Shown here: positions 1-8,510 of the stretch, in pieces
How positions within the stretch are numbered: the stretch's first letter is position 1
Layout of the letters: each line of letters starts with the position of its first letter
DNA from: a virus
DNA length: 22,590 nt
IMG/VR virus record: IMGVR_UViG_3300035698_014131
Coordinates: 1-22,590 of that record
Direction: 5' to 3' (one strand)
Position numbers and translations under genes: made by a program
Notes under the pieces: model-generated
The model's input: only the letters and a program-made list of their open reading frames with translations
The model's database searches: none
What the model was told of the DNA's origin: nothing

Positions 1-583
1 TAACTTCGTCACTTCCTAGACGATAAGAAGTGTGTTTATTGAATCGAAAGTCTCTTGTATCCTCTGTTTCTTGCTCTACGAGTCCTTCAAACATTTGTGT
101 ATTGTCATTTACTTCGCTGTAGAACTCGAAAAGTCTTTCAAGAAGGTCAATAGTTCCTTTAGCTTTATGTAAATCACCCGCATTCTGTGTAAAGAACTTG
201 AATGAAGGTATGATCCACTTCTCTACGAACTTGTCAAGGTTGTTTATCTGGTTTCCATTTGAGCGATACTCGTACATTCTCATTAGAACTGCTACAGTAT
301 CCTTGAAATGGTCCGTATTAAGGTACTGTGCAAGGTATTCTAGTATGATATCTTGTGAAACTGTACCAGTATTATCGTTTAAATAGTTCTGATACGTCAA
401 ATCGTTATCCATATCAAGAGTATTCTCAACTTTTATTAGCTGAACCCTCTCATATAGAGTCTCAAACGTAGCAGCAATCGCCTCTACTACTGCATCGTAG
501 CCGGGATTACCGTGAAGTTTATCGAGCGATTGATTGCTGATATCTTTAAGGAACTTATAGAAGTCGAATTCTCTTACTGACAT
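1..583 (-). CDS. Baseplate-associated tail protein (C-terminus outside window)
   Basis: The frame is open from an ATG at 583 to the window edge, giving about 194 residues with no stop; the C-terminus is missing. The protein starts MSVREFDFYKFLKDIS. It is mainly helical, acidic and aromatic, with a segment AGDLHKAKGTIDLLERLF at about residues 136-153. A KGT followed by a hydrophobic helix of this kind is common in baseplate proteins of the P2 gpI / T4-type wedge group, but I cannot name a specific family. It starts 3 nt after the stop of the gp6-like gene, so the two are very probably co-translated, and T4 places gp7 after gp6. Role in the wedge is inferred from position; coding status is secure because of the tight junction and long open frame. 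Confidence 0.8.
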   Translation of the reverse strand, partial: MSVREFDFYKFLKDISNQSLDKLHGNPGYDAVVEAIAATFETLYERVQLIKVENTLDMDNDLTYQNYLNDNTGTVSQDIILEYLAQYLNTDHFKDTVAVLMRMYEYRSNGNQINNLDKFVEKWIIPSFKFFTQNAGDLHKAKGTIDLLERLFEFYSEVNDNTQMFEGLVEQETEDTRDFRFNKHTSYRLGSDEV

Positions 584-586
584 AGA

Positions 587-2800
587 TTATCCTAGCACCA
601 CCCGCCCCAAAATTGGAAATTCAGCATCCGTTAGTACGTAATCGCCTAACTCATCCGTTCTTTCAACAAGATCAGGGTTTCTTGGTTCAACAACTACCCT
701 TGCTCTTGCTACACCAGTGAGATCATTAACGTCGTTTGCCAAGTCTATAGCATTGATACTCGCTCCAAGTGATTGATTTGAAGGTAAGAAGTAGTTTACA
801 ATCTCTGTACGTATAGAATTCGTTACGTCTTCGATTGTCAAGAGACTTGTTTCGTCTTTCTTGAACACAACTCTAATATCAAAGGTCTGATAGATCGGTG
901 CGACGATATGATTCCTTACTGTAGTTATCTTAATCTTGTCTAAATCATCAAGCATATCTTCTTTTGTTTCGATATTCAAGTACCCACCAACTTCGGGTAC
1001 AGGAACTACGAATACATCATTAGAAGTAAGACAAGTAGCGGGATAAATCTTTGCTTCTCCGATTAGAAGTTGTGTATTTGGCTTGACAAGAATAGTTCCA
1101 AGAAGACTTGCAGCGAAATCGCTGCTGTCTATGATAGAATTATCTAAAATGTAAACACCTTTGACTGTATACCAACCTCTAACATCACCTTCTCTATCAC
1201 AACAACACACTTCAGAGAGGTACCCATTAACATTGTATGTAAATTCATCTATCCTTACAAAGCATTCTTCTCCGTTTATGAAGAGAGATATCTCATCCTT
1301 TGTAACAGCAGGGTAAGCACCTGTAGTTGTATTCAAATTTGGATTCAAAACTTCAACTTCAAAGTGAACCACAGTACAACAGTCCTCATTAGAGAGTATA
1401 TCTGTTCTCTGATTGATCGTTGCTCCACGATTATCGTTACAAGGTCGAGTTGTATCACAGAATAACGCAGTAGACGTTCCAAAATTCAGCAAGTCTCCTG
1501 CATCTATGTCTGTAAGGTTGACTTGTGGTACTGGAAGTATGTCTCCATCTACTACTGTATACGCTTCATAGAATCCTTTTATATCCCAGTCGGTTGGAAT
1601 CTTAAGATCGTCGTCGTATCCTACGGTTTCAACCTCAGTATAAGAACTCCACCTCTCATTAAGGAAGTTATTCTCACAAGGAGAGCGTAAAAGTCCTGCT
1701 TCGATAGCCTCTGCATAGTTAAATGCTGCTGCGTCTGTAAGGTATGGGTACTCTCCGAGAACATACCACTTGTAATCGAAGTTGTTTACGAGTCTGTTTT
1801 GAATTCCAAAGTATAATGGGGCGAACTTTTTGATTCTATCTGTTGGTTCTATGTTAGTTCCTTCAGAACTCTCTAATGCTTGAGTAACTGTGAACTGTCC
1901 TTCGATAGTATCAAGGGGATCGTCTGGATTTACAAAGTAAATTGTATCAGCAAGACTATCAATTGAACCTGCTACAACCTTACCGCTTGTACCAGTCGTC
2001 ACAAAGTATTCAACTCTGATAGTTCTACCCGCTTCAGGTATCGCTCCGAAACTTCCTTCAGCAAATTGGATCTCTAGTAGACCTTTAGAGTTAATGAATG
2101 GAACATAAATCTTTGAATTTGATCCAGTATAGAACCAAGTGAGAACACCTTCCCATTTCTCCTCTTCACTTGCTTCATTCAATACGTAAACCGAAACATT
2201 CTTCCAGTCAATGAATGGGTTAGGAATCTCAAAGCTTTGAAGAGTAGTTCCGTCACTTACAAAGTCAACAGAGAAAGGAATTCCCTGAACAACTTCAAGA
2301 CTGATTATGTTTGGATCTGTTGAAGCAGAGTTTGGATCTTTGATTATTGATAGAGCATTTGTTATGTTAGAGAATACAAGTGATTTGTTTCTATCATTGC
2401 TACGTGAAGTTGTGAATTGAAGGTTCTTTGAAACTGCTGCAACCCAACCATAGTAATTAGGTAGTGTAGCAGTATCTAAACCCATAGCACTAAAGTCGGG
2501 AGTGACTGAGATTGTTGTAGAAGAACCTTTGAAACCGTGTGCTTTGTATCCTACGAGATGTCCCAACATATTTGAAGTCTCATAGAGTTGGGAAGTTGTT
2601 ATGTACTGCTCATTAGCCATAGCGTTCACATAGTTACCAAAGATTGCTCCGGTGTATGAGAACATGTTAACCATATGACTTAGGAACGTTCCTTCAAAGT
2701 TTGCGTCCTTGAATGCATCTGTCGCTTGAAGAAACTCAATGATGCTATCTTTAAGTCCTCTATAGTCAATATCTTTAAAATTAATATTCTGGTCTGACAT
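587..2800 (-). CDS. Baseplate wedge protein, T4 gp6-like (baseplate J family)
   Basis: The protein has 737 residues. Its N-terminal region (about 1-105) has the typical gp6 pattern: a helix with FEGTFLSHMVNMFSYTG, then NAMANEQYITTSQLYETSN, then LVGYKAHGFKGSSTTISV. This corresponds to the start of T4 gp6 and other baseplate J proteins, which form the inner ring joining the wedges around the hub. The C-terminal part (about 640-737) with TTVRNHIVAPIYQTFDIRV and NDLTGVARARVVV is typical of the J-like C-terminal domain. The middle contains unusual cysteine clusters (a CC near residue 475 and a CCC near 535). It lies directly downstream of a gp25-like gene, the same gp25/gp6 neighbourhood seen in many contractile tails. 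Family assignment is strong; the cysteine-rich insertion is unexplained. Confidence 0.88.
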   Translation of the reverse strand: MSDQNINFKDIDYRGLKDSIIEFLQATDAFKDANFEGTFLSHMVNMFSYTGAIFGNYVNAMANEQYITTSQLYETSNMLGHLVGYKAHGFKGSSTTISVTPDFSAMGLDTATLPNYYGWVAAVSKNLQFTTSRSNDRNKSLVFSNITNALSIIKDPNSASTDPNIISLEVVQGIPFSVDFVSDGTTLQSFEIPNPFIDWKNVSVYVLNEASEEEKWEGVLTWFYTGSNSKIYVPFINSKGLLEIQFAEGSFGAIPEAGRTIRVEYFVTTGTSGKVVAGSIDSLADTIYFVNPDDPLDTIEGQFTVTQALESSEGTNIEPTDRIKKFAPLYFGIQNRLVNNFDYKWYVLGEYPYLTDAAAFNYAEAIEAGLLRSPCENNFLNERWSSYTEVETVGYDDDLKIPTDWDIKGFYEAYTVVDGDILPVPQVNLTDIDAGDLLNFGTSTALFCDTTRPCNDNRGATINQRTDILSNEDCCTVVHFEVEVLNPNLNTTTGAYPAVTKDEISLFINGEECFVRIDEFTYNVNGYLSEVCCCDREGDVRGWYTVKGVYILDNSIIDSSDFAASLLGTILVKPNTQLLIGEAKIYPATCLTSNDVFVVPVPEVGGYLNIETKEDMLDDLDKIKITTVRNHIVAPIYQTFDIRVVFKKDETSLLTIEDVTNSIRTEIVNYFLPSNQSLGASINAIDLANDVNDLTGVARARVVVEPRNPDLVERTDELGDYVLTDAEFPILGRVVLG

Positions 2801-2811
2801 TCGGTTCCTCG

Positions 2812-3231
2812 TTATCTCTTAAGATCTTCTAGTGACAATGATTCGTCAAAGATTCCGGTTGTAATTCCATCTCCCAATAGGTAAGCAACTGTAACTGTAA
2901 TATGATACAGAGTTATATTCGACATATCTACTTCTATACCAAGGATAACTACTTCAGGTTCGTACAATTCTAATCCATCTTTCAATCTTTGTTCTATTTC
3001 GAACGCCATCATATTACCGGGGAGAGCATTCTCAAAGATAAGATCTTCAAAGTTAGAACCAAAGAGAGGTTCTAAAGGTTTATCACCAGAATTAGAAATC
3101 AAAAGTGTATAGATAGATTGATTGACCGCATCAATATCCTCAAGCATTTTCAAGTCACCATCATCATCCAATGTAAAATCAAATGGAATGTCTCTTCGGT
3201 ATGCAAATGGAATATCTTTTTGAACTACCAT
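2812..3231 (-). CDS. Baseplate wedge protein, gp25/GPW family
   Basis: The protein has 139 residues, the usual size for the gp25/gpW wedge protein that helps start sheath assembly on the baseplate. The diagnostic segment is NSGDKPLEPLFGSNFEDLIF (about residues 47-66), matching the family pattern G-x-(R/K)-P-x-x-P-x-(F/Y)-G-x-x-(L/F). It is followed by a helix (AFEIEQRLKDGLELYEPEV) and a two-strand end. The ATG at 3231 is preceded on the minus strand by AAGGAAT, a good ribosome site. It sits between the spike gene (14 nt upstream) and the gp6-like gene (11 nt downstream), exactly the neighbours expected of gp25. Confidence 0.88.
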   Translation of the reverse strand: MVVQKDIPFAYRRDIPFDFTLDDDGDLKMLEDIDAVNQSIYTLLISNSGDKPLEPLFGSNFEDLIFENALPGNMMAFEIEQRLKDGLELYEPEVVILGIEVDMSNITLYHITVTVAYLLGDGITTGIFDESLSLEDLKR

Positions 3232-3244
3232 TTCTTATTCCTTA

Positions 3245-5542
3245 TTATGGACAAGCATCTTCAGCACAAGTTCCCGGTACAAGCGGATTAAGTGCTGCGT
3301 ATAGTGCAACTTCGCTACAAGGTGCGGCACTTGCTGATACATCTGTAGCGAGAGGTTTGATATTAATTTCAACTGCTGTACAATCTTTACCGATACAATC
3401 TACAGCAGGAGTTTCAATACCTGATGTAACTTTTAATTGTCCATTTATGATTGTATCAGCACCAATCAATGTTGTACCTCTTGTTTCGTGGTTAGCTTCA
3501 AAGAGAACGTCTTTCTCGACATTCAATCTACCAGTGATTAAAACATCTCCATCCAAATTAATCGTTGGAGCTTTGATCTTATACCACTCAACAGCCTGTA
3601 ATCTCCAGAACTTATAAGTATCCTCTACACAAGAATCAGTATAGATAGAGTATCTGTGACCATTAGCATAGCGTTCCATATCACCAGAGTCAAGCTGCCA
3701 TCTCTGATCACCATCCTGTAGATGAAATGTTTGGTGTCCGTCTACAAGGTGAAACTTTTGATGACCTTTAAGAAGGTGGAAATGTTGATGACCTTCTACG
3801 ATCCTAAATGCTTGATTACCTTTATGTAACAGAACGAATTGATTACCAACATCATTCTCACCATCTTGATCCCAACCCGCAAACTTAGCGTCACAGCCTA
3901 AATTACTTGCTGAGTAGTTATTACTTTTAGGATGATTTGGTCGTGCATCAGTACATCCATGTTGATTCTCATCGTTGTCAGGGTTTCCAACTGGTTCATG
4001 TTCTGTACTAACTTCAAACGAATTAAATGCGCTACCATCTTCTCCACTTCCTTCTCCGCAAATTTCTATGAAGTGATGACCTTCATCTATATGAAGATGT
4101 TCCCAACCTCTATTGACTACTCTGTTATAGTTACCTTCATCAATATGATGGTTGTGGCTACCTCGATGAAGTCTATAGTTTCTATCACCGTGTTCTATCT
4201 CCATATTATCATTACCAGTATAGAATCTTGTGTTCCTATCAACTTGATATGTCTCGTTGACCTTATTCATATAGTAACGATAAACAAAATCTTCTACAAC
4301 TGTCTTCTCTCTACCGGGATTATGCTTTCTTTCTTCGAATCTTCCTAGTAGCTGTTGTCTCTCTTCACCTTCTATGTCGTCGTAGGTTATTTCGTTCTCT
4401 ACGCGTCTCTGTACTTCTGAATCTGTACTATCAATTGCCTTTGGATCGTTAGAAGTTCCATCAAATTTGACTGTTTTAGGACCAGACCACTTAATATCAG
4501 GTGTGCTTGCTATACCTCTTTGACGCTCATAGACCTTTTTTATAGATCTTTCGTTATTAAAGTCTTCTTTTTTGCGACTAGAATCAAGTTGAACCAGTTC
4601 TATAAAGTATTTAGAGGGGTGAATGAAAACTCTACGCTCTTTAAGTACATCCGTATCAACTATTTCTCCTTGCGGATTCCTCTCAGTGTTGACTAAAGGA
4701 TATTCAGGTTTCCAATCAGTACCACCTCTGTTCTCTTCGTCCTCTCCTTCGACTTCAAATTTATATTGATGTTCGTTATCGTCGTCGTTATGACCCCACT
4801 TATGCTCATCCCACTGATCTAATTCTTGTTGCTCTTCTTTTTCTGTTAATCTATCACTAGGTTTTGCGTTATGTATACCATTATATCCCGGCGTATCATG
4901 ATTTGCTGCACCGTCAAACGCTATTCTTATTTGTGACAGGAAGAAATCTTCAGGGAAGATTGGTTGTGGTTTCTCTTCATCTTTCTTAGGTGGAGGTATC
5001 GCTGCTTCTCCTCCTTCACCAAATATATTTTTACGAGTTGAAGATGCCCAATCTTGAACTGGGTGTTCTATCTTTTCGTCTTTTTTAGTTTCGTACTTCT
5101 TTACATTTGAACTATAACCACTCTTATCATCATATTGACTAGACTTATCAAACTCATAGTCTGGTCCCTTTTCTCCGTCTTTCCTCTTACCATTCTTTTC
5201 TTGGTAGTCTTCAACGTCCTCGATAGCAGGAGCAGCAGCAAAGTATACTGGGAAGTTATGATCTCCTGCTTCAAAGAAGATATAAACGTGACTACCAATA
5301 GAAGGTACATTCATTGTACCAATATTACGCAATCCTCCACCAGACATTCCTAAACCTGTAGCAGGAATCGCCCAAGGAAGATGAAATGTTTCTACATACG
5401 CTTTGTTATCACTATGAATACCCATAACACGAATACGTACACGCCCCGCTTTCTCTGGATCGTCTACATCTTCTACAACACCTCGATACATTAAAGGATG
5501 TTCTAGAATATCTTCACCGTACATATCAGTAACAACACCCAT
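3245..5542 (-). CDS. Baseplate central spike, gp5/VgrG-like, with histidine-rich nonapeptide repeats
   Basis: The protein has 765 residues. Residues about 15-105 look like the OB-fold of gp5/VgrG: GVVEDVDDPEKAGRVRIRV, then HLPWAIPAT and GSHVYIFFEAGDHNFPVYF. A long, charged, low-complexity linker follows (about 110-300). No T4-type lysozyme domain is seen. Two blocks of regular repeats with glycine every nine residues follow: about 435-490 (GDRNYRLHR, GSHNHHIDE, GNYNRVVNR, GWEHLHIDE) and about 572-620 (GNQAFRIVE, GHQHFHLLK, GHQKFHLVD, GHQTFHLQD, GDQRWQLDS). A VgrG-like tail (ITGRLNVEKD...) comes next, and the last ~60 residues carry five cysteines. By family knowledge it should trimerise into a membrane-piercing needle. 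Its start codon touches the stop of the hub gene (TAAATG). Confidence 0.85.
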   Translation of the reverse strand: MGVVTDMYGEDILEHPLMYRGVVEDVDDPEKAGRVRIRVMGIHSDNKAYVETFHLPWAIPATGLGMSGGGLRNIGTMNVPSIGSHVYIFFEAGDHNFPVYFAAAPAIEDVEDYQEKNGKRKDGEKGPDYEFDKSSQYDDKSGYSSNVKKYETKKDEKIEHPVQDWASSTRKNIFGEGGEAAIPPPKKDEEKPQPIFPEDFFLSQIRIAFDGAANHDTPGYNGIHNAKPSDRLTEKEEQQELDQWDEHKWGHNDDDNEHQYKFEVEGEDEENRGGTDWKPEYPLVNTERNPQGEIVDTDVLKERRVFIHPSKYFIELVQLDSSRKKEDFNNERSIKKVYERQRGIASTPDIKWSGPKTVKFDGTSNDPKAIDSTDSEVQRRVENEITYDDIEGEERQQLLGRFEERKHNPGREKTVVEDFVYRYYMNKVNETYQVDRNTRFYTGNDNMEIEHGDRNYRLHRGSHNHHIDEGNYNRVVNRGWEHLHIDEGHHFIEICGEGSGEDGSAFNSFEVSTEHEPVGNPDNDENQHGCTDARPNHPKSNNYSASNLGCDAKFAGWDQDGENDVGNQFVLLHKGNQAFRIVEGHQHFHLLKGHQKFHLVDGHQTFHLQDGDQRWQLDSGDMERYANGHRYSIYTDSCVEDTYKFWRLQAVEWYKIKAPTINLDGDVLITGRLNVEKDVLFEANHETRGTTLIGADTIINGQLKVTSGIETPAVDCIGKDCTAVEINIKPLATDVSASAAPCSEVALYAALNPLVPGTCAEDACP

Positions 5543-6862
5543 TTACTCACCCCCACCTATAGGATGGAAATCTCCGACTCTTGACAATGCTAATGTCTGT
5601 CTATATGGATACCCTTTAGTATTCCATACATGAACTACTCCTCGAACGAACCAATTTCCTTCAAGCTCTTCTACGTTCTCATTCAATCCATTTACCTTGT
5701 TCTCTATTTCTACTCTATCGCCAGACTTCATTCTTGGATCAGAAGTAATACCGTTAACTTGAATTTTCGTTTGTGCTTGCGCTGCAACTGCGGTAAGTAA
5801 TTGATTGTATACAAGTGCTTTACAGAAGGGTTTATCGTTCTCTCCTCGATAACCTGTAGGAATATGGAAACCGAACATATTATTTATCTCTTCTTCTTTC
5901 TCATACAGAGGATTTACCTGTTTTAAAGGTCTTTCCTGATAACCATTCTTGAGAGTATATTCTTTCTTCTTAAACCAATTGAATCTCTCGGCAGAAGCAC
6001 CAGACAATCCAATCTTATAGAATTCTTTATGACCAAAGTCTGGGAAATATTCTTTAACAATCTTCTGAGTATCGTGTTGAGCAGTTTGAATATCTTCATT
6101 GACTATATCTTTTAATTCTAATGTGTGTAAGTCACCATTCTTCATAATAGATTGTAGTGATTGGAAGTGGAATATATCATCTAAGTCAAAGAAACAATGA
6201 TAACCTGCTGCATCTCCTTTAGCAAGTGCATATTTCTTAAGATAGTTAAGTGTCTTTGCAGGACTCCAAAAAGGAATTGTGAAACTCTCTAGTTTATTCT
6301 GAGTCGCTTCAATTGTTTCTTCTCCTGCATTTGTTTTGATCTCATACTTACCGTCTTTATTAATGAGGTTCTTATGTATCCATTTAACAACGTCACTAAT
6401 CTTTATATCATTGAAACCCTTTGAGACTTTCCAGACTTGAAGATTTCTATATGCAGGGAATTGTGCTACAATGATTTCATTTCTGTCGTAACCGCCACCA
6501 TATAAATGACCGTGTTCCCAACCAGTAATATTTAGAATCTCCATTTTCAATTTTCTTACTTTACCGTAACCACCACCTTCATCTCTATTTGAGTATAGTT
6601 CCATTCTTAGGTAGTCATAACCTTCAGTGAGTAGTTTTTTCATTCTAAAGGTTCCTCTATCCGAGAACCTTATCTTACCAAAGACACAGAATTGATCGAT
6701 ACCTTCTTGAAGCTTTACTTCTATAACATCTTGGTGTGAGAATCTTTCGTCCTCTCCACCTTGACCCTTTCTGGCTTTACCGTCTTTTGTTATAGGAATG
6801 ATTACAGGGATTTCTCCACCGTGACCACCCCACGCAAGATCTCTTCCTTTTCCTTCACCCAT
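5543..6862 (-). CDS. Baseplate central hub, gp27-like
   Basis: The protein has 439 residues, close to the size of T4 gp27 (391). In T4, gp27 forms the trimeric ring holding the gp5 spike and continuing the tail tube. Visible features are the segment SFTIPFWSPAKTLNYLKKY (about residue 192), typical of hub proteins in the gp27/gpD-like group, then FFDLDDIFHFQSLQSI. A C-terminal beta barrel-like end shows SGDRVEIENKV and NWFVRGVVHVWN. The N-terminus has ERFSHQDVIEVKLQEGIDQF, a first barrel. It directly precedes the gp5-like gene with stop and start in contact, and follows the 51-aa frame by 3 nt. Family is judged by pattern and context rather than clear motifs, so it is a probable assignment. 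Confidence 0.68.
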   Translation of the reverse strand: MGEGKGRDLAWGGHGGEIPVIIPITKDGKARKGQGGEDERFSHQDVIEVKLQEGIDQFCVFGKIRFSDRGTFRMKKLLTEGYDYLRMELYSNRDEGGGYGKVRKLKMEILNITGWEHGHLYGGGYDRNEIIVAQFPAYRNLQVWKVSKGFNDIKISDVVKWIHKNLINKDGKYEIKTNAGEETIEATQNKLESFTIPFWSPAKTLNYLKKYALAKGDAAGYHCFFDLDDIFHFQSLQSIMKNGDLHTLELKDIVNEDIQTAQHDTQKIVKEYFPDFGHKEFYKIGLSGASAERFNWFKKKEYTLKNGYQERPLKQVNPLYEKEEEINNMFGFHIPTGYRGENDKPFCKALVYNQLLTAVAAQAQTKIQVNGITSDPRMKSGDRVEIENKVNGLNENVEELEGNWFVRGVVHVWNTKGYPYRQTLALSRVGDFHPIGGGE

Positions 6863-6865
6863 ACT

Positions 6866-7021
6866 CTATCCTACTATCTTATTGTTTTTACGAATCTCTT
6901 TCATTCTCTCTTCGTATAAATGCATAATCAGATCGAACTCATCAATTCCCAAATCGTTTGTTTGTCTAATATCCATTTTCGAAGTTATAAACATATCAAC
7001 TTGAGAAGTAAGTACTTCCAT
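6866..7021 (-). CDS. Small 51-aa protein, possible -1 frameshift extension of the upstream gene
   Basis: This is an open frame from an ATG at 7021 to a TAG at 6866, 51 residues, beginning MEVLTSQVDMFITSKMDIRQ and ending in a charged helix. It fits exactly between the preceding gene (14 nt after its stop) and the hub ATG (3 nt further), so it fills an otherwise unexplained gap in a very tightly packed block. A GAGAG element lies 6 nt before the ATG, so independent initiation is possible. The frame is also open upstream of the ATG, in the -1 frame relative to the preceding gene, and overlaps that gene's end at a run of five T. It may therefore be made as a frameshift fusion, as is common for tail assembly chaperones. 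I recognise no domain. Confidence 0.65.
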   Translation of the reverse strand: MEVLTSQVDMFITSKMDIRQTNDLGIDEFDLIMHLYEERMKEIRKNNKIVG

Positions 7022-7035
7022 ATAACTCTCGGTTG

Positions 7036-7045
7036 TTAAAAATCG
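7036..7045 (-). other. Possible -1 frameshift site (T5 run before stop)
   Basis: Read on the minus strand, the end of the 415-aa gene is TAC GAT TTT TAA. The five T allow the Phe tRNA on TTT to slip back one base onto TTT. The next codon then becomes TTA, and translation would continue in the frame of the 51-aa gene, which is open here, giving a roughly 472-residue fusion. The site is not a canonical X-XXY-YYZ heptamer because the A-site codon is the stop. A small inverted repeat (GAAGTA-CT-TACTTC) lies about 17 nt further on. Confidence 0.35.
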
Positions 7046-8283
7046 TAGAAGAATAGAATAAAATCCGAGAAGTCTATCGCTTCTATCTTTCCAAATGCTT
7101 TCTTGAAAAATTCATTAACAACTACAAAGAATTCATTGTAGCTTTGTAAGTACGCTCTTTTAACATCACGGACTGTTTCATAATCCAATGTATTAAAAAG
7201 TTGGATACGTTGAGCAGGAGACATCATATGCGCTTTACCATCTTTAACGAATGCCTTAATAGTACAAGCAGTTGTCAAGATCGATACTGTCGCTTCTGAA
7301 TCATTAAGTACAGCAGTTTCAATGAAGTTCATATCACCTCTGGTAGGAATCATTAAGTAGAGTCCAGTACCATCTGCCAATTCTATGTAACCTAGAGGGT
7401 TGGAAATGAATCTATCCTTGTTATCTCTGATACATTCAATCAATCCCATCGTATCTAACGTAACTCGTTTCTCTTCTCGATCTTCACCTTCTCCATAAGT
7501 TATTCTAAATGTAGAGTCTGAAGGTCTAGAGACACATCTAAGTACAAGAAGGAGATACAACCAATCGAATATAGTTAATTCTTCAACAGGATAATCGTTA
7601 GCGATACAACGTTGTAGTGATACATCCAGAGCGTTTGTGAATGCTAACTCTCTATGCTCCTCAAGTCTCGAATCGCCTCCCAACTCTTTCAACTTCTTAA
7701 TATCATTCTCAAACATTTCAAGATGCTTCGTCATAAACTTATATTCTTCAACAGACATTGAACGTAACTGAATCTTCGTCTTCTCTGTTAGTAATTCTAC
7801 TTCATCATTATAAAGAGACTTCTGCATTCCTCCAATGAAATCCATTACAGATTGATCAGATGCTTCGACAGATTCAAGAGTTGGAGGAGTTACGATTGGT
7901 TTCTTCTTTACTGGCTTTGTTTCGACTTGTGGTAGGGTCTTCTTTTTAGGTTTGGATTTCTTTTCTGCCTTTGCAGGTTTTACTTTTGGCATTTTCGGAG
8001 GATTATTAGCAGGTTGTAATCCCTTTTCTTTAGTATCTAATTTTCTAGGGATAGCAAGTTCTTCTGTTTCTTCATCTTCTGGAAACAATTTTCCTTTTGT
8101 TCTCTTTGCATTCGCTCGAATTTCTGGATGCTCGTTAGGATTATTGATAATTGAATCTAGAAGTTCTGGTGTAACTTGCTGTACATCCTGACTCATACCT
8201 ACTGGATTTGATCCGTGAGGCATTCTAGGTGCATTTCCTGCCTCAATTCGTGGCAAATTCTCGTCTAAGAATTCGTTAGACAT
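7036..8283 (-). CDS. Baseplate hub / tail assembly protein, possibly gp26-like
   Basis: The protein has 415 residues. About 1-140 is low-complexity and rich in P, K and E (KAEKKSKPKKKTLPQ and similar), probably unstructured. From about 145 on there is a folded helical domain, with VSLQRCIANDYPVEELTIFD followed by WLYLLLVLRCVSRPSDSTF, resembling the T4 gp26/gp51-type hub assembly domain (pattern L-T-x-x-D-x-x-Y-L-x-x-x-L-R-x-x-S). The end is rich in aromatics (FILFFYDF). The ATG at 8283 follows a strong ribosome site (AAGGGAGAG), and a TAAATA element lies 34 nt upstream. It lies between the tube and hub genes, where many myophages place tail assembly chaperones. Family assignment is tentative. 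Confidence 0.5.
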   Translation of the reverse strand: MSNEFLDENLPRIEAGNAPRMPHGSNPVGMSQDVQQVTPELLDSIINNPNEHPEIRANAKRTKGKLFPEDEETEELAIPRKLDTKEKGLQPANNPPKMPKVKPAKAEKKSKPKKKTLPQVETKPVKKKPIVTPPTLESVEASDQSVMDFIGGMQKSLYNDEVELLTEKTKIQLRSMSVEEYKFMTKHLEMFENDIKKLKELGGDSRLEEHRELAFTNALDVSLQRCIANDYPVEELTIFDWLYLLLVLRCVSRPSDSTFRITYGEGEDREEKRVTLDTMGLIECIRDNKDRFISNPLGYIELADGTGLYLMIPTRGDMNFIETAVLNDSEATVSILTTACTIKAFVKDGKAHMMSPAQRIQLFNTLDYETVRDVKRAYLQSYNEFFVVVNEFFKKAFGKIEAIDFSDFILFFYDF

Positions 8284-8316
8284 AATTTCTCTCCCTTGTT
8301 TTGTTGTGGACTGTAT

Positions 8317-8323
8317 TATTTAG
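8317..8323 (-). promoter_or_regulatory. Late-promoter-like element CTAAATA
   Basis: On the minus strand CTAAATA lies 34 nt upstream of the hub-assembly ATG. It resembles the T4 late -10 box TATAAATA. The same TAAATA core recurs in three other intergenic places on this strand, which is the main reason for calling it. Confidence 0.45.
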
Positions 8324-8448
8324 TCTATAAGACGCAGAAATAGCAATCTATTTTTAAATAGGAATGAATCTATAGACCCCTGCTAAAAATACATAGAGGC
8401 TCATAGACATTTTTATAAATGAAATGGTATAGGAATGTGGTTTAATGC

Positions 8449-8490
8449 TATAAAAATACCCCACCAGAGGATTGGTAAGGTATTTTTATA
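8449..8490 (-). terminator. Terminator hairpin after the tail tube gene
   Basis: A perfect 12-bp inverted repeat, TATAAAAATACC (8449-8460) and GGTATTTTTATA (8479-8490), encloses an 18-nt loop in which ACC/GGT can pair further. It begins 21 nt after the stop of the tube gene. The descending arm on the minus strand ends in a T-rich stretch. It is symmetrical enough to act from either side, but no + strand gene approaches it. Confidence 0.6.
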
Positions 8491-8510
8491 AGTTATTTTT
8501 GATGAAACTA

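Larger units (their letters stand above)
8284..8510. other. 227-nt intergenic region between tube gene and hub-assembly gene
   Basis: No gene is seen here. The stretch holds the tube-gene terminator (8449-8490) and a late-promoter-like TAAATA (8317-8322). It also has a distant inverted repeat GTCTATA (8323-8329) / TATAGAC (8371-8377) and a short AT palindrome CTATTT-TT-AAATAG (8348-8361). It is much more AT-rich than its flanks and appears to separate a highly expressed tube transcript from the downstream hub transcript. Confidence 0.6.

Noticed and set aside
3183-3617. Open frames on the + strand opposite the spike, sheath and fibre genes (e.g. 3183-3617, 3932-4348, 12617-12970)
   Set aside because: They lie antisense within clear structural genes, lack ribosome sites and have compositions typical of reverse reading.
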